Shown here one piece after another: positions 17,985-27,475 of a stretch of DNA of 64,000 nucleotides. The notes beneath the pieces were generated by a model. That model saw nothing but the letters and a program-made list of their open reading frames with translations. It had not been told where the DNA came from and made no database searches. Position 1 is the stretch's first letter; every line of letters starts with the position of its first letter. A program made the translations under genes and the position numbers. The DNA comes from Polystyrenella longa (lineage in GTDB: Bacteria; Planctomycetota; Planctomycetia; Planctomycetales; Planctomycetaceae): contig NZ_CP036281.1 in the NCBI RefSeq assembly GCF_007750395.1, positions 4,859,001 through 4,923,000 of the forward strand, given 5' to 3'.

Positions 17985-19868
17985 TCAACTTAAATAGTTG
18001 CGACACCAGAGTTCGAAAGTCAGCAACGCGTACAATCGTGACGCATGATTTCGCTGTCCCCGCTGATGCTCTGCGAGATATTTCTCAACCACTTCACGAC
18101 GAAAGTAGCGTTCCGTCGCCACGGATTCGTCCACCAGCTGTGTTTTCAACCAGCCGGAAAGCTCTCCCGCAAACCATTGCTTCACTGGAACGCCGAAACC
18201 TCGTTTCGGCCGTTTAAAGATTTCTTCAGGCAAGTCCTGTTGTGCCAATCGCCGCAGTGCGACTTTGGTCTCGAAAGTCGTCGCCTTCATGTTGAGTGGC
18301 AGGCGGGCCGCCTTCTCTGCCAGCTGGTGATCAAGAAAGGGTGCCCGAGCCTCGATGCTGCCGGACATCGTCGCGTAATCTGTTTTCAATAGCAGATCGC
18401 CGACGAGGTAATCACCACAATCGATCTGTAACATACGGTTAAGTACATCATGCGGACGCTCCAGGTCAGCCGCCATGTCATCAATCGCTGCCAGCGGAAC
18501 GGGAATTTGCTCGCGGAATTCAGGTTGATATAGCCGATCCCGGTCCCAGCCTTCCCAGAAGTTCTTGAAGTACCCCGAAACATGTTCGGGAAGACCCCAA
18601 CGGGCCAGACGGGCCGTCATTCTTCGTCGACCTATCGGGTCGGCTTCGCACGCTGCGAGATTGCCTGTCGCAAACCAGCTAGGCAGACTCGACTGCATCA
18701 ACCGCACAAAAGCGGAAGACTGCGACGCCCGCATATGTTTTCCATAGCCGGCAAACAGTTCATCTCCCCCGTCGCCTGTCAAAACGACCTTCACATGTTC
18801 GGCAGTCTGCTCGCTTAACAGCATCAGAGGCAGGGCGGCGGAGTCCGCCAGAGGTTGGTCGAAGAACCGGATCGCCTTTTCCAGCCAAGTCTGCAGGTCA
18901 CCAGGGTCAAATCGAAAGACGTGATGCTTCAAGTTAAAATTTTTGCTGACAGTCTCTGCGTATTCCTGCTCGTCGTATTTCGTTCCTGGAAAACTGATTG
19001 AAAAAGAACTGAGGGGTTGATCCAAAACACGATGACAAACCGCCGCAATATACGAGGAATCGAGTCCTCCACTGAGAAACAGTCCGACAGGCACGTCACT
19101 GATTAAGTGAGAACGCACCGCTTCTTCAATATCGTATCTGAGTTCACCCAGTATTCGCTGTTGTCCTACTTCGTCGGCGAGAGGTTCCGGTTGGTAATCG
19201 AGTTGCCAATACCGGTGCAGGGTTAATTCACCCCCGCGCAGCAGAAATGAATGCGCGGCCGGGAGTTGATGAATACCCTTAAACAGGGTGCGTGGCTGAG
19301 GGATGAACTGGTAGAACAGGAACTGATCCAGCGCAGCCGGATTAAGCTCTGGTTTCACCGCAGGGTGCGCCAGCAGCGACTTAATTTCAGAAGCAAACAG
19401 GAACTGTTGATCGTTCCAACTGTAAAAGAAGGGTTTCTGACCAAACCGATCGCGGGCACCAAAGACGATTTCCTGTTTTAGATCATAAATAACGAAGGCG
19501 AACATGCCTCGAAGACGCTGCACCATCTCGGGGCCGGCGTCTTCCCACAGGTGAACAAGCACTTCTGTGTCTGAATGTGTTCGAAACTGATGACCTTTGG
19601 ATTCCAGTTCCGCTTTCAATGGTTCGTAGTTGTAGATTTCACCGTTAAATACGACGACAACCGTTTGATCTTCATTCCACATCGGTTGCTGGCCATCGGA
19701 CAAACCGATGATGGAAAGACGCCGATGGCCTAAACCGCAGCGCGCAGAAACATAGCTGCCCGCTTCATCCGGGCCGCGATGCAGCATCGCATCCCGCATC
19801 GCCTGCAAAGCTTGCTCCTCAAAACCGGCCTGCGGTTCTTGAATATACCAACCACAAATTCCGCACAT
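17985..19868 (-). CDS. asnB: Asparagine synthase (glutamine-hydrolysing)
   Basis: 627 residues, the length of the AsnB/AsnO group. The N-terminal Ntn amidotransferase starts MCGICGW, with Cys2 as nucleophile after Met removal. RHRRLSIIG-type and NGEIYNY motifs bind glutamine. The synthetase domain starts near 235 with the ATP pyrophosphatase loop VGLFLSGGLDSSYIAA, then TGDGGDELFAGY and DYLVGDLLLKTDYATM. Reaction: aspartate + glutamine + ATP to asparagine. Members of this subgroup are often in polysaccharide clusters, where they amidate other acceptors; here the Kdo-kinase-like gene lies 78 bp upstream on the same strand. So a cell-surface role is possible. Confidence 0.93.
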   Translation of the reverse strand: MCGICGWYIQEPQAGFEEQALQAMRDAMLHRGPDEAGSYVSARCGLGHRRLSIIGLSDGQQPMWNEDQTVVVVFNGEIYNYEPLKAELESKGHQFRTHSDTEVLVHLWEDAGPEMVQRLRGMFAFVIYDLKQEIVFGARDRFGQKPFFYSWNDQQFLFASEIKSLLAHPAVKPELNPAALDQFLFYQFIPQPRTLFKGIHQLPAAHSFLLRGGELTLHRYWQLDYQPEPLADEVGQQRILGELRYDIEEAVRSHLISDVPVGLFLSGGLDSSYIAAVCHRVLDQPLSSFSISFPGTKYDEQEYAETVSKNFNLKHHVFRFDPGDLQTWLEKAIRFFDQPLADSAALPLMLLSEQTAEHVKVVLTGDGGDELFAGYGKHMRASQSSAFVRLMQSSLPSWFATGNLAACEADPIGRRRMTARLARWGLPEHVSGYFKNFWEGWDRDRLYQPEFREQIPVPLAAIDDMAADLERPHDVLNRMLQIDCGDYLVGDLLLKTDYATMSGSIEARAPFLDHQLAEKAARLPLNMKATTFETKVALRRLAQQDLPEEIFKRPKRGFGVPVKQWFAGELSGWLKTQLVDESVATERYFRREVVEKYLAEHQRGQRNHASRLYALLTFELWCRNYLS

Positions 19869-19946
19869 AGGCAGGGGAAATCATTTCATTGAGAAGTTAA
19901 ATCATCGTTGAAAATAGAACAAACATCGCTGAAAGTGATGATCGCA

Positions 19947-20828
19947 TCAATTCGCTTTTCTGCGCCGCCGGTTGCGTTTGTCGACCATCACAGTTAACCG
20001 ACGCCAAACATCCTTCCACGTCAGCGAAAGTTCAGGATTGGCTGTCAGATAGGCACGCAGGAACCTGCATCTTGTCGAACGGGAGATTAACCGCGTCTGC
20101 AGTGCATCCCGGGCGACCCGCGAAAGATTCCAAAGCCATCGGTCCACGTTACCAGTGGAAGCTGTCGCTCCGTCCAGATCGATAATAAAGACCCGAGGTT
20201 TTTCGGCGACCCCGTCAATCAGTAGATTGGAAAACTTTAAATCGCGATGACAGAAACCGGCCTTATGCATTCTGCCAAGGACTGTAGCTAACTCCCTGGT
20301 CACCGACCAGACCTGTTTACGGACATGGGGATCGGTCTGAACAATCTCCAAGGTGAGCGATGCAAGTTGAACGTTGAGGTCACGACAGTCGGGTAACCAT
20401 TCGAATCCGAGGTAAGCCGGGTCGTTCCAGCTCCAACGCGCCGGCGGTATGACCCACAACGGTTCCGGTGTGGGAATTCCAGCGTCCAGAAATTGATGCC
20501 CCAGTTCAAACGAATGCCGAGACCGATCCTGTAAACGAACGAGAGAAGTACACCGTTTGAGCCAGTTCTTGCGGAACACTTTCTTGTATCCACAAATCGT
20601 TACGGTTTCGCCCAGGTTCACGGGCAATACGACAAGCAAGGCCGAGAGACTCTGCTTAAAAACTTTGGCCTCTGATCGCTTAAATAATACTTCGGGATCA
20701 TGCAACAACTCATGGAGTGCTGAGGCGCTAACCCGTGAAGAGGCCCAGCCTGTACGGCGACCCAGGATTTGTACATGCGGCAAGTTCGAAGTCATTTTTA
20801 ATTCGGTTCGAGGGCAGTTACTGGCCAT
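19947..20828 (-). CDS. Lipopolysaccharide kinase (Kdo/WaaP family)-like protein
   Basis: 293 residues. Kinase-like motifs: catalytic loop HRDLKFSNLLI (residues ~197-207) and metal site FIIDLDGA. The upstream region (GYKKVFRKNWLKR... LVRLQDRSRHSFELGHQFLDAGIPTPEPL) matches the Kdo/WaaP family, which phosphorylates lipid A-core sugars on the inner-membrane face. The start is chosen because AAAAAGGACCCGG, with AAGGA 6 nt away, precedes ATG 20828. The basic C-terminal tail (DKRNRRRRKAN) could bind membrane or nucleic acid. Cotranscription with asnB downstream is likely. Confidence 0.85.
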   Translation of the reverse strand: MASNCPRTELKMTSNLPHVQILGRRTGWASSRVSASALHELLHDPEVLFKRSEAKVFKQSLSALLVVLPVNLGETVTICGYKKVFRKNWLKRCTSLVRLQDRSRHSFELGHQFLDAGIPTPEPLWVIPPARWSWNDPAYLGFEWLPDCRDLNVQLASLTLEIVQTDPHVRKQVWSVTRELATVLGRMHKAGFCHRDLKFSNLLIDGVAEKPRVFIIDLDGATASTGNVDRWLWNLSRVARDALQTRLISRSTRCRFLRAYLTANPELSLTWKDVWRRLTVMVDKRNRRRRKAN

Positions 20829-21156
20829 CCGGGTCCTTTTTCCGAATCGGAGTCAACATTCGCTTAATTGCAGTTTTTACAAAGCAAGCCAGTATACAGA
20901 TCCAGTATGGCCCGAGGAATTAATCACTTTTGCATTAATTACAATTATGCCGAAGGGCTTCGGCGCTCGCAGGGGAAATTTCTTAATTATGTATCTTCCC
21001 AATCAGTCAAAAGTTACGCAACTCGCCTGATTGGAAAAAACAATCTTAGGAAGATTTTGGCCCCGATTTTGCAACCAGTCGATATCGAGACCAGGAGGTC
21101 TTGCCGTCCCAAGGAAGGTGACGGGATTACAACTCAGAAGCAAGGATGCTAACCAG

Positions 21157-22116
21157 ATGAGACTCCGTCTGACAATCTATCTGTCATTGCTGCTCTGTAG
21201 CTCAATAGCCTATGGAGCCAAATATAAAACAGACAACTTCGTCGTTACTGCTCCCTCGGAAATCATTGCGAAACAAGTCGCGCTGACTGCCGAAGACTGC
21301 CGCAAGGAAATTGCCATTGCCTGGCTGGGTGCAGAACTCCCGGGCAATTGGGAAAATCCCTGTAAAGTTTTCGTCAAAGTCGGACAGCTCGGGGCTGGGG
21401 GCGCAACGACCTTCAAATTCAACAGAGGAGAGGTCTACGGTTGGGACATGGAGGTTCAAGGAACGCTCGAACGCATCCTGGACTCGGTTATCCCACACGA
21501 AGTCAGCCATACCATTTTCGCCTCTTACTTTCGGCGCCCGCTTCCCCGCTGGGCTGACGAAGGGGCCGCAACCATCGTAGAGCATATCTCAGAAAAGAGA
21601 CGACAGCTCGATTTATTGCACGACGTCATTGACTCGGACCGACGAATCCCTGTCAAACAGTTATTGGAAATCACTGAATACCCGAAAAACCCACAGGATG
21701 TCTTCACACTCTATGCAGAAGGGTTTTCTCTGGCCGATTTCCTGATTGAAGCAGGGGGGAGGAAGCGATTTCTTGATTTGATCGACGTGGCTCACGAACA
21801 GGACTGGGAAACCGCCTTTCGTAAAATTTACAAACTGGACGACCTCAACCAACTCGAAAACCACTGGCGAAAATGGATAGTCGCAGGAAGTCCTCGAAAC
21901 CAGAACAATCTCGACGGAGTAGAAGTTGCCGTTGCTGAAAAATCGAGCGAAGACTCTTTGATCCGCGGACAATCACCTGATCCCAAACAGATTTCGAAAC
22001 CAGTTTTCGAGAGTTCACCCAAAATGACTGCTGATCGTTCCCTGTTAATTGAAGAGTCAGCGGATCGTCTTGAAAGACCGCAACCGCTGCTGTTGCGGAT
22101 TTCTTCCAAGCGATAA
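21157..22116 (+). CDS. Secreted HExxH metallopeptidase-like protein
   Basis: 319 residues from ATG 21157, chosen because it opens a signal peptide (MRLRLTIYLSLLLCSSIAYG) after an AAGGA site. The upstream in-frame ATG at 21031 gives no sensible N-terminus. H114-E-V-S-H118 is a zinc-protease motif, followed by RWADEGAA, the glutamate-containing segment of gluzincin/peptidase-MA-like proteins. The C-terminal ~75 residues are charged and probably disordered. Predicted secreted or periplasmic protease; substrate unknown. A hairpin terminator follows 224 bp later. Confidence 0.82.
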   Translation: MRLRLTIYLSLLLCSSIAYGAKYKTDNFVVTAPSEIIAKQVALTAEDCRKEIAIAWLGAELPGNWENPCKVFVKVGQLGAGGATTFKFNRGEVYGWDMEVQGTLERILDSVIPHEVSHTIFASYFRRPLPRWADEGAATIVEHISEKRRQLDLLHDVIDSDRRIPVKQLLEITEYPKNPQDVFTLYAEGFSLADFLIEAGGRKRFLDLIDVAHEQDWETAFRKIYKLDDLNQLENHWRKWIVAGSPRNQNNLDGVEVAVAEKSSEDSLIRGQSPDPKQISKPVFESSPKMTADRSLLIEESADRLERPQPLLLRISSKR

Positions 22117-22339
22117 TTTTGAATACAACCCTGTGATTGACTTCTTTGAAAATGATCTTCTCTAACGACCCTAATTTTTTTGTTCTCTTCCCTAACGACA
22201 AGAACGACGATTATCCATTTCATCAGGCCAGTTTCCCACACTATTCACTGGTCTGGTAACGACTGATTGGCGAGGCAACACCCTCTCTCCCCCGTTGCTT
22301 CTAATAATTCAGCTGTTCGGACCCTGATTCGTCGTACAG

Positions 22340-22367
22340 AGCCACCGCGAAAGCGGTGGCTTTTTTT
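22340..22367 (+). terminator. Rho-independent terminator
   Basis: Perfect 9-bp stem AGCCACCGC / GCGGTGGCT closed by a GAAA tetraloop, then seven Ts. It terminates plus-strand transcription, probably from the HExxH gene, and separates it from the convergent minus-strand gene ending at 22407. Confidence 0.92.
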
Positions 22368-22406
22368 ATTTCCAGTTGGTCGAAAACGGAAGCCCACACC
22401 CTTCGA

Positions 22407-22916
22407 TTATCGTTTCCCTTTGAAACGAGGAGCCAGGGGAAGATCGTTCTCAACAATCGATTCCAAATGTCTGAGGATTCGAGAAGTCAAATCCACCCCG
22501 GAAGGAACCTGCCTGTGGACGGTGAAGTCATTCGCTTTTAATGCCTCAGCAAGACCTGCTAGCCCCTTTAAAGTCTCTTTTCGAAACAGATTCAGTTCAT
22601 CCGGTTCCAGGTCATGTCGCAGCAAATCGGTTTTGACGCGATCCGTCTCCGGGTTCACAGATCGCACCCGTTCCAGTCGCGCCAGAGTGGTTTCCTGAGT
22701 ACGAAACAGATATCCCTGAACGAACGCCCGTTTGAGCCGCATTTCAGGATCGAAGTGAAATACAGGGTCAGGCCCTAAGAAACAGGATAAGTCACCCAAT
22801 CGGCGATAGCCTAAAACGAAAGGCTCGCTTTCAGACGGCAGAGACAATTCGACTCGCTCGACGAGCGCCGTCGCTTCCTGCATCAAATCTTCGCGGTCCG
22901 ATTCCTGGTGCGCCAT
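22407..22916 (-). CDS. Hypothetical cytosolic protein
   Basis: 169 residues, no signal peptide or membrane segment. Sequence is rich in Leu, Arg and Glu and is mostly helical by eye, with a conserved-looking block PDPVFHFDPEMRLKRAFVQGYLF and an RVRSVNPETDRVKTDLLRHDL helix. I do not recognise the family. Codon use matches its neighbours. It lies convergent to the terminator at 22340 and divergent from the creatinase-like gene. Probably a real planctomycete-restricted gene. Confidence 0.65.
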   Translation of the reverse strand: MAHQESDREDLMQEATALVERVELSLPSESEPFVLGYRRLGDLSCFLGPDPVFHFDPEMRLKRAFVQGYLFRTQETTLARLERVRSVNPETDRVKTDLLRHDLEPDELNLFRKETLKGLAGLAEALKANDFTVHRQVPSGVDLTSRILRHLESIVENDLPLAPRFKGKR

Positions 22917-23252
22917 TTTTCTTGCAAAGCCTTTCCTTATCCCGCATAGTATTAGGTAATCAGATAGATGTTGAATCTATTGCAGTATTGTTACGCTGTC
23001 TGGTTTTAAGAGGAATTTGTCTACACATGGGCCAATAGACATTTTCCGTTCTGGGGATTTTTTCGTTCTTCTAAGACTATTTGGAGTCGATGCAAAGTAA
23101 ACAATTTGTACGAGTCCTCCCCGGTTCCTTGAAATTAACAAGACTGAATCCATTAAACAGGTCTTTCCTTCCGGAAGTGGAAATAATTACTGACGTCAGA
23201 ATCCTGTATTGGATATGGAAATTCTGAAACCAAGGCTGCCTGGAAATCCTGA
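22917..23252. other. Divergent intergenic region, 336 bp
   Basis: Separates two divergent genes. A possible plus-strand promoter is TTGAAA (23129-23134), 17-bp spacer, ATTAAA (23152-23157), about 95 bp before the next ATG. Nothing else recognised. Confidence 0.35.
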
Positions 23253-24416
23253 ATGTCGTTTGTGACCCATCGTTACAGCTTGCCCGTCTCTTCTGCGGAG
23301 ATCAGCACCATTGACCCGCAACGACTGTTAGAAGTCGATGAGAAGCACAAAAAGCTGATTGAATTTCTCGAATCGCATCAGCTCGATGCCCTGTTACTAC
23401 AGAAACCGGAAAACCTTTCCTGGTTCACTGCGGGTGGTGATTTTGCGCGCATGGGATCCTCCGAGACAGCAGGGTCGATATTCGTTACGCCTGCGGCGAG
23501 GTTACTGGCGACTAATTCGATTGATGCCGCTCGGATTTTTGATCGCGAGATCCCCGGTTTCGGCTTCCAAGTCAAAGAACGCCCCTGGCATGAGTCTCCT
23601 GAAACCTTGATTGAAGACCTCTGCCGAAGTCGCCGTGTCGCCAGCGATACTGGTCAACACTCCACCAAAGATGTCTCCCTGCACCTTAAAAACTTGCGTG
23701 TTTCCTTAACAGAGCGTGACTGCGGCTTGCTCCGAGAATTGGGACGAGATATTTCGCATGCCGTAGAAGCGACCGCAAGAAATCTGCAACGGGGTCAGAC
23801 GGAAGCAGAGATTGCGGCACAACTGGCCCATCGACTCATCAAAAGAAATATTGTCCCCGACCGGATTCAGGTACTGGCCGATGGGCAGAGCCAAAGATAT
23901 CCCTCCTGGAGTTACGGCGATGATCGAGTCGAACGCTATTGCATCATCTCTGCCGTAGGTCGGCGGAATGGTCTGCATGTGGGAGCCTCACGTACCGTCA
24001 GCTTCGGCGCTTTGCCGCGTACTGTTCGTGATGCGCACTTCCGTGTGATGCTGGTTCAAGCGACGGGCATGCATTTTTCTCAGCCGGACTGGGAAATGTT
24101 TGAAATTTGGAATCGAATCCAACGCATCTACGAGAAGTTCGGTCACCCCCTCGAATGGCGACGAGCGGAACAGGCATCCGTCATGGGGTACAAAGCGAGT
24201 GAAGTCCCCCTGGTACCCAACAGCCAGTTTCGCCTGGAAGAAAACATGGTGCTTCATTGGCACCCTTCCATCGGAGCCGCAATGGTTGGTGATTCTATCC
24301 TGGTAGCAGAGGGTGGGTTTGAATTGTTAACGCCACTCGATGAATGGCCGAAAATCAAAATCGAAGTCAAAGGCCTCCCAATCTATCGCCCCGACATTCT
24401 GCAGCGTCCGGAATGA
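23253..24416 (+). CDS. Creatinase/aminopeptidase P-fold (M24-like) protein, probably without metal site
   Basis: 387 residues. N-terminal creatinase domain (~30-150): LIEFLESHQLDALLLQKPENLSWFT is the family start. The C-terminal pita-bread-like domain runs from ~165 (RDCGLLRELGRDISHAVEAT) to the end. In active M24 enzymes the third block has Asp ligands in a D-x-G...D-x-T-R-T pattern. Here the matching stretch AVGRRNGLHVGASRTVSF has no Asp, and the final block reads MVGDSILVAEGGFELLT, where the usual E-x-T changes. It may resemble creatinase itself, which works without metal, or be a binding protein. Lies 390 bp upstream of murC. Confidence 0.75.
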   Translation: MSFVTHRYSLPVSSAEISTIDPQRLLEVDEKHKKLIEFLESHQLDALLLQKPENLSWFTAGGDFARMGSSETAGSIFVTPAARLLATNSIDAARIFDREIPGFGFQVKERPWHESPETLIEDLCRSRRVASDTGQHSTKDVSLHLKNLRVSLTERDCGLLRELGRDISHAVEATARNLQRGQTEAEIAAQLAHRLIKRNIVPDRIQVLADGQSQRYPSWSYGDDRVERYCIISAVGRRNGLHVGASRTVSFGALPRTVRDAHFRVMLVQATGMHFSQPDWEMFEIWNRIQRIYEKFGHPLEWRRAEQASVMGYKASEVPLVPNSQFRLEENMVLHWHPSIGAAMVGDSILVAEGGFELLTPLDEWPKIKIEVKGLPIYRPDILQRPE

Positions 24417-24806
24417 AACCGGGTCCGTTGCAGGCAGCGCAAAATGAACGAAAAATCTTCGTTCCATTCGATTTAAGCAGGAGTCGACGAGGGTTTGCAC
24501 TTTTCATGAACCGTCAGTCTGTCGATAATGGCCCATCCTGGTTCTGCTTTTCTGGAAAATGACTTCCGAAAAATCTTACCGGACACATACCCCATTTTAT
24601 CTAACCGGCATCGAACCGGGGCTGACGAGTAAGGCATCTGGAGAAGCCGCCTTTTTGCCGCACTACCGGTCAAGCCCTTCCGTTTACACAGCCGATGATT
24701 TTGAGGCACGAAGCAACCGGTTGCATCGAGGAACTTCGCTCGAGTAACTGCAGGCATTATATCCCCACGCCGGATATGATCGACACGTTGATTTCACTGG
24801 AACAGG
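24417..24806. other. Intergenic gap before murC, 390 bp
   Basis: No supported gene, hairpin terminator or strong promoter. Minus-strand open frames here lack any recognisable domain. Confidence 0.4.
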
Positions 24807-26294
24807 ATGTTCAGTTCAACTATGACCAAACTTCAACTCAATTCGGCTTCCGCCTCCTCCACCCCCACCAGCCCTGTTCCCGTAAAAAAACGTAACAAAC
24901 TGGTGGAGTCCCTGCGTAAAGTGCATCTCGTGGGGATCTGCGGTTCCGGAATGAAAGCGTTAGCGGAATACCTGACTGATTGCGACATAGAAGTGACTGG
25001 ATCCGACTTATCCAGTTCTGAAGAACTGTGGCTGGCCATGCAAGAACGAGGATGGAACGTCCACCACGGGCACCAGGAAGACCACCTCGCCTCTGATGTG
25101 GATCTGCTCATTTACAGTCCCGCAGTAACAGAAGAGAATCCTGAACGTGTTTCCTCACAACGGCAGGGAATTGCACAACTTTCCTACACAGAGTTTCTGG
25201 GAAAATTGCTTCAGGACGAGACAGGCCTGTGCATCGCTGGAACCCACGGAAAAAGCACCACCACGGCGATGACCAGCCACATTCTGGAATCCTCTCGCCT
25301 GAACCCCTCCGTTTTCGTCGGAGCTGAGTTATGCGGGTATGAGCGAAGTGGCTGGGCAGGTGCCGGCGACCTGATGGTGGTCGAAAGCTGTGAGTACCGT
25401 CGTCATTTTCTGAACTACGCCCCCCAGTTCGCCGCCATTCTGGGGATCGAAGCAGACCACTTTGATTGCTATGCAACGGTTGAAGACGCTATTGGTGCTT
25501 ATGCTGAATTTGCCCGCAATGTCTCCAAAGAGGGTACTTTACTAGTTTCTGCAGATTCAGAAGCGGCAGTAGAAGCAGCCAAAGGTGCCTCTTCAAAGGT
25601 AGCGACCTTCAGCGTTCAAACGATGGCCGATTGGTGGGCCACAGATATTCGCAGCACTCCCACTGGCCAACGATTTCGAATTTTCCATCAAGGCGAATTC
25701 TTTTCGGAGATTGAAATTGATCTTCCTGGAGAACACAATGTCTCCAATGCTCTGGCAGCAACCGCGATCTGTTATTACGCCGGATGTTCGCCAATGCAGA
25801 TTCGTGCGGCACTCGCCCGCTTCGAAGGCTTAAAACGTCGGTTCGAATCGGTCGGTTCGTATCGGGGTGTGACGTTAATCGACGATTACGCTCATCATCC
25901 GACGGCTGTTGCGAAAACGCTGACCGCTGCTCGGCAACGTTTCCCAAACAGGCGTCTATGGGCGGTTTACCAGCCTCATCAAGCTTCTCGCACCACGGCG
26001 CTGGAAAAAGATTTCGTCGATGCATTGGAACTTGCGGATGAAGTAATTATCGCTCGTACATTTGCTGCTCGGGAATCGTCTGCAGAGACAGAAGACCGCA
26101 CGGCTGTTCAGTTGGCCGAGAAACTCTCCGCCAGAAACGTGTCGACTCTGTACTGTGGTGCCCTTGACCAGTTGATCGAATCTTTAGACGATGCACTTCG
26201 ACCTGGGGACGTTCTATTAACAATGGGTGCAGGAGATATTGATCGGGTTCATAATGCCTTCACTAGACGACTTTTCCGAAATCACGCTTCTTAA
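24807..26294 (+). CDS. murC: UDP-N-acetylmuramate--L-alanine ligase
   Basis: 495 residues, about 30 longer than usual because of a Ser/Pro-rich N-terminal extension. The dinucleotide-like fold begins KVHLVGICGSGMKALAEYL (UDP-substrate binding). The ATP loop is AGTHGKSTTTAMTSHIL. Central motifs GIEADHFDCY and LPGEHNVSNALAA and the C-terminal DDYAHHPTAV are all Mur-ligase hallmarks. Adds L-Ala to UDP-MurNAc, the first peptide step of peptidoglycan synthesis, in the cytosol. An ATG at 24822 is an alternative start. Its 3' end overlaps murB by 41 bp. Complete set of catalytic motifs. Confidence 0.96.
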   Translation: MFSSTMTKLQLNSASASSTPTSPVPVKKRNKLVESLRKVHLVGICGSGMKALAEYLTDCDIEVTGSDLSSSEELWLAMQERGWNVHHGHQEDHLASDVDLLIYSPAVTEENPERVSSQRQGIAQLSYTEFLGKLLQDETGLCIAGTHGKSTTTAMTSHILESSRLNPSVFVGAELCGYERSGWAGAGDLMVVESCEYRRHFLNYAPQFAAILGIEADHFDCYATVEDAIGAYAEFARNVSKEGTLLVSADSEAAVEAAKGASSKVATFSVQTMADWWATDIRSTPTGQRFRIFHQGEFFSEIEIDLPGEHNVSNALAATAICYYAGCSPMQIRAALARFEGLKRRFESVGSYRGVTLIDDYAHHPTAVAKTLTAARQRFPNRRLWAVYQPHQASRTTALEKDFVDALELADEVIIARTFAARESSAETEDRTAVQLAEKLSARNVSTLYCGALDQLIESLDDALRPGDVLLTMGAGDIDRVHNAFTRRLFRNHAS

Positions 26295-27132
26295 TGAACC
26301 TCTCGCTAAGCATACCTGGCTTGGTGTAGGAGGACCTGCTCAATACTTCATCGAACCCCGCAATTTTGACGAGTTGCGCGACGTTGTTCGCTGCTGCCAT
26401 GAAACGGAGACCCCGATTCATATCCTCGGCGGAGGATCCAACGTCCTCGTCCGGGACGAAGGAGTCAGCGGGGTTGTTGTTCATTTCAAAGCAGACAATT
26501 TCTCTGACATATCATTCGAAGGATCCGAGGTCCGGGTGCAAGCCGGGGCACTGCTTTCAAATGTCATTTCTCGCTGTATCCAGGAAGGGCTGGGCGGACT
26601 CGAAACGCTGGCTGGCATTCCAGGAACCATCGGTGGTGCCATCTCTGGCAATGCGGGTGGCAACAACGGTGATATTGGTCAGTTTGTTAAAGAAGTACGA
26701 GTACTGACCTCCACGGGTGAAATTAAAACACGCACGGCGGAAGAAGTCTCTTTCAGCTACCGCCAATCCACGTTGACTGATCTTGTCGTCCTGGAAACAT
26801 TGTTTTCGCTCAAAAAAGAAGAGCCGGACGAAATCAGCCAGCGGATGCGTAAAACCTGGATTATGAAAAAAGCGACTCAGCCGCTCTCATTCCAGTCGGC
26901 AGGTTGTATTTTCCGAAATCCACGGGGAACCAAAGCAGGTGCTCTGATCGAACAAGCGGGTCTCAAAGGAACGCGAGTCGGAAATGTAGAGATCAGCGAT
27001 CGTCACGCGAATTTCTTTGTCACACAGCCCGGCGCCACAGCAGAGGACATTCTGAAACTGATCGATTTAACTCGCTCAAAAGTGAGTGAACAACACGGAA
27101 TTGATCTAGAGTTGGAAATTAAGATCTGGTAA
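26254..27132 (+). CDS. murB: UDP-N-acetylenolpyruvoylglucosamine reductase
   Basis: 292 residues from ATG 26254 (MPSLDDFSEI); a GTG at 26227 would add 9. FAD domain: ILGGGSNVLVRDEG and GIPGTIGGAISGNAGG. Catalytic-region SFSYRQSTL. The general-acid position reads QSAGCIFRNP, with Cys where E. coli MurB has Ser229; this C variant occurs in other bacteria. Short type IIb-like form without the extra loop of E. coli MurB. Makes UDP-MurNAc with NADPH. It starts inside the murC 3' end (41-bp overlap), so translation is probably coupled. Confidence 0.96.
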   Translation: MPSLDDFSEITLLNEPLAKHTWLGVGGPAQYFIEPRNFDELRDVVRCCHETETPIHILGGGSNVLVRDEGVSGVVVHFKADNFSDISFEGSEVRVQAGALLSNVISRCIQEGLGGLETLAGIPGTIGGAISGNAGGNNGDIGQFVKEVRVLTSTGEIKTRTAEEVSFSYRQSTLTDLVVLETLFSLKKEEPDEISQRMRKTWIMKKATQPLSFQSAGCIFRNPRGTKAGALIEQAGLKGTRVGNVEISDRHANFFVTQPGATAEDILKLIDLTRSKVSEQHGIDLELEIKIW

Positions 27133-27475
27133 ATGTTTAGGCCAGTCCCAACGCCCACGGGTTGATTTCAACTCGTTTCGGGAATGGCATCGAGTTCAAA
27201 AGACTGTGTTTTCAGAATTTCTGAGCTCTACCTAAAACACACGAATTGGTTTTCAGACACGATATTGCATCTTCAGAATGAGTACAGCCCAGGGAATCGG
27301 GCAGGCTCCTGATGATTTCCGTTCTGAAACCACCTGATTAATCACCCTGATAACGTCTCGTTTTTGTATTTCAGAAACCGCCGGGCCGGCACTCTACTTG
27401 GTTTGCTCCCACCCTGCAGTCCTACTGAAGATCACTCAAACGAGGTAAGACCAAGCCAGGTGCACGGAGGCTTCC
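27133..27475. other. Intergenic gap murB-ddl, 343 bp
   Basis: No gene or clear terminator. The gap is large for a peptidoglycan operon and may hold a separate ddl promoter; no good -35/-10 pair is visible. Confidence 0.35.

Noticed and set aside
24473-24757. 94-codon minus-strand open frame before murC
   Set aside because: Composition is unlike a protein of this genome, with no domain or ribosome-binding site.
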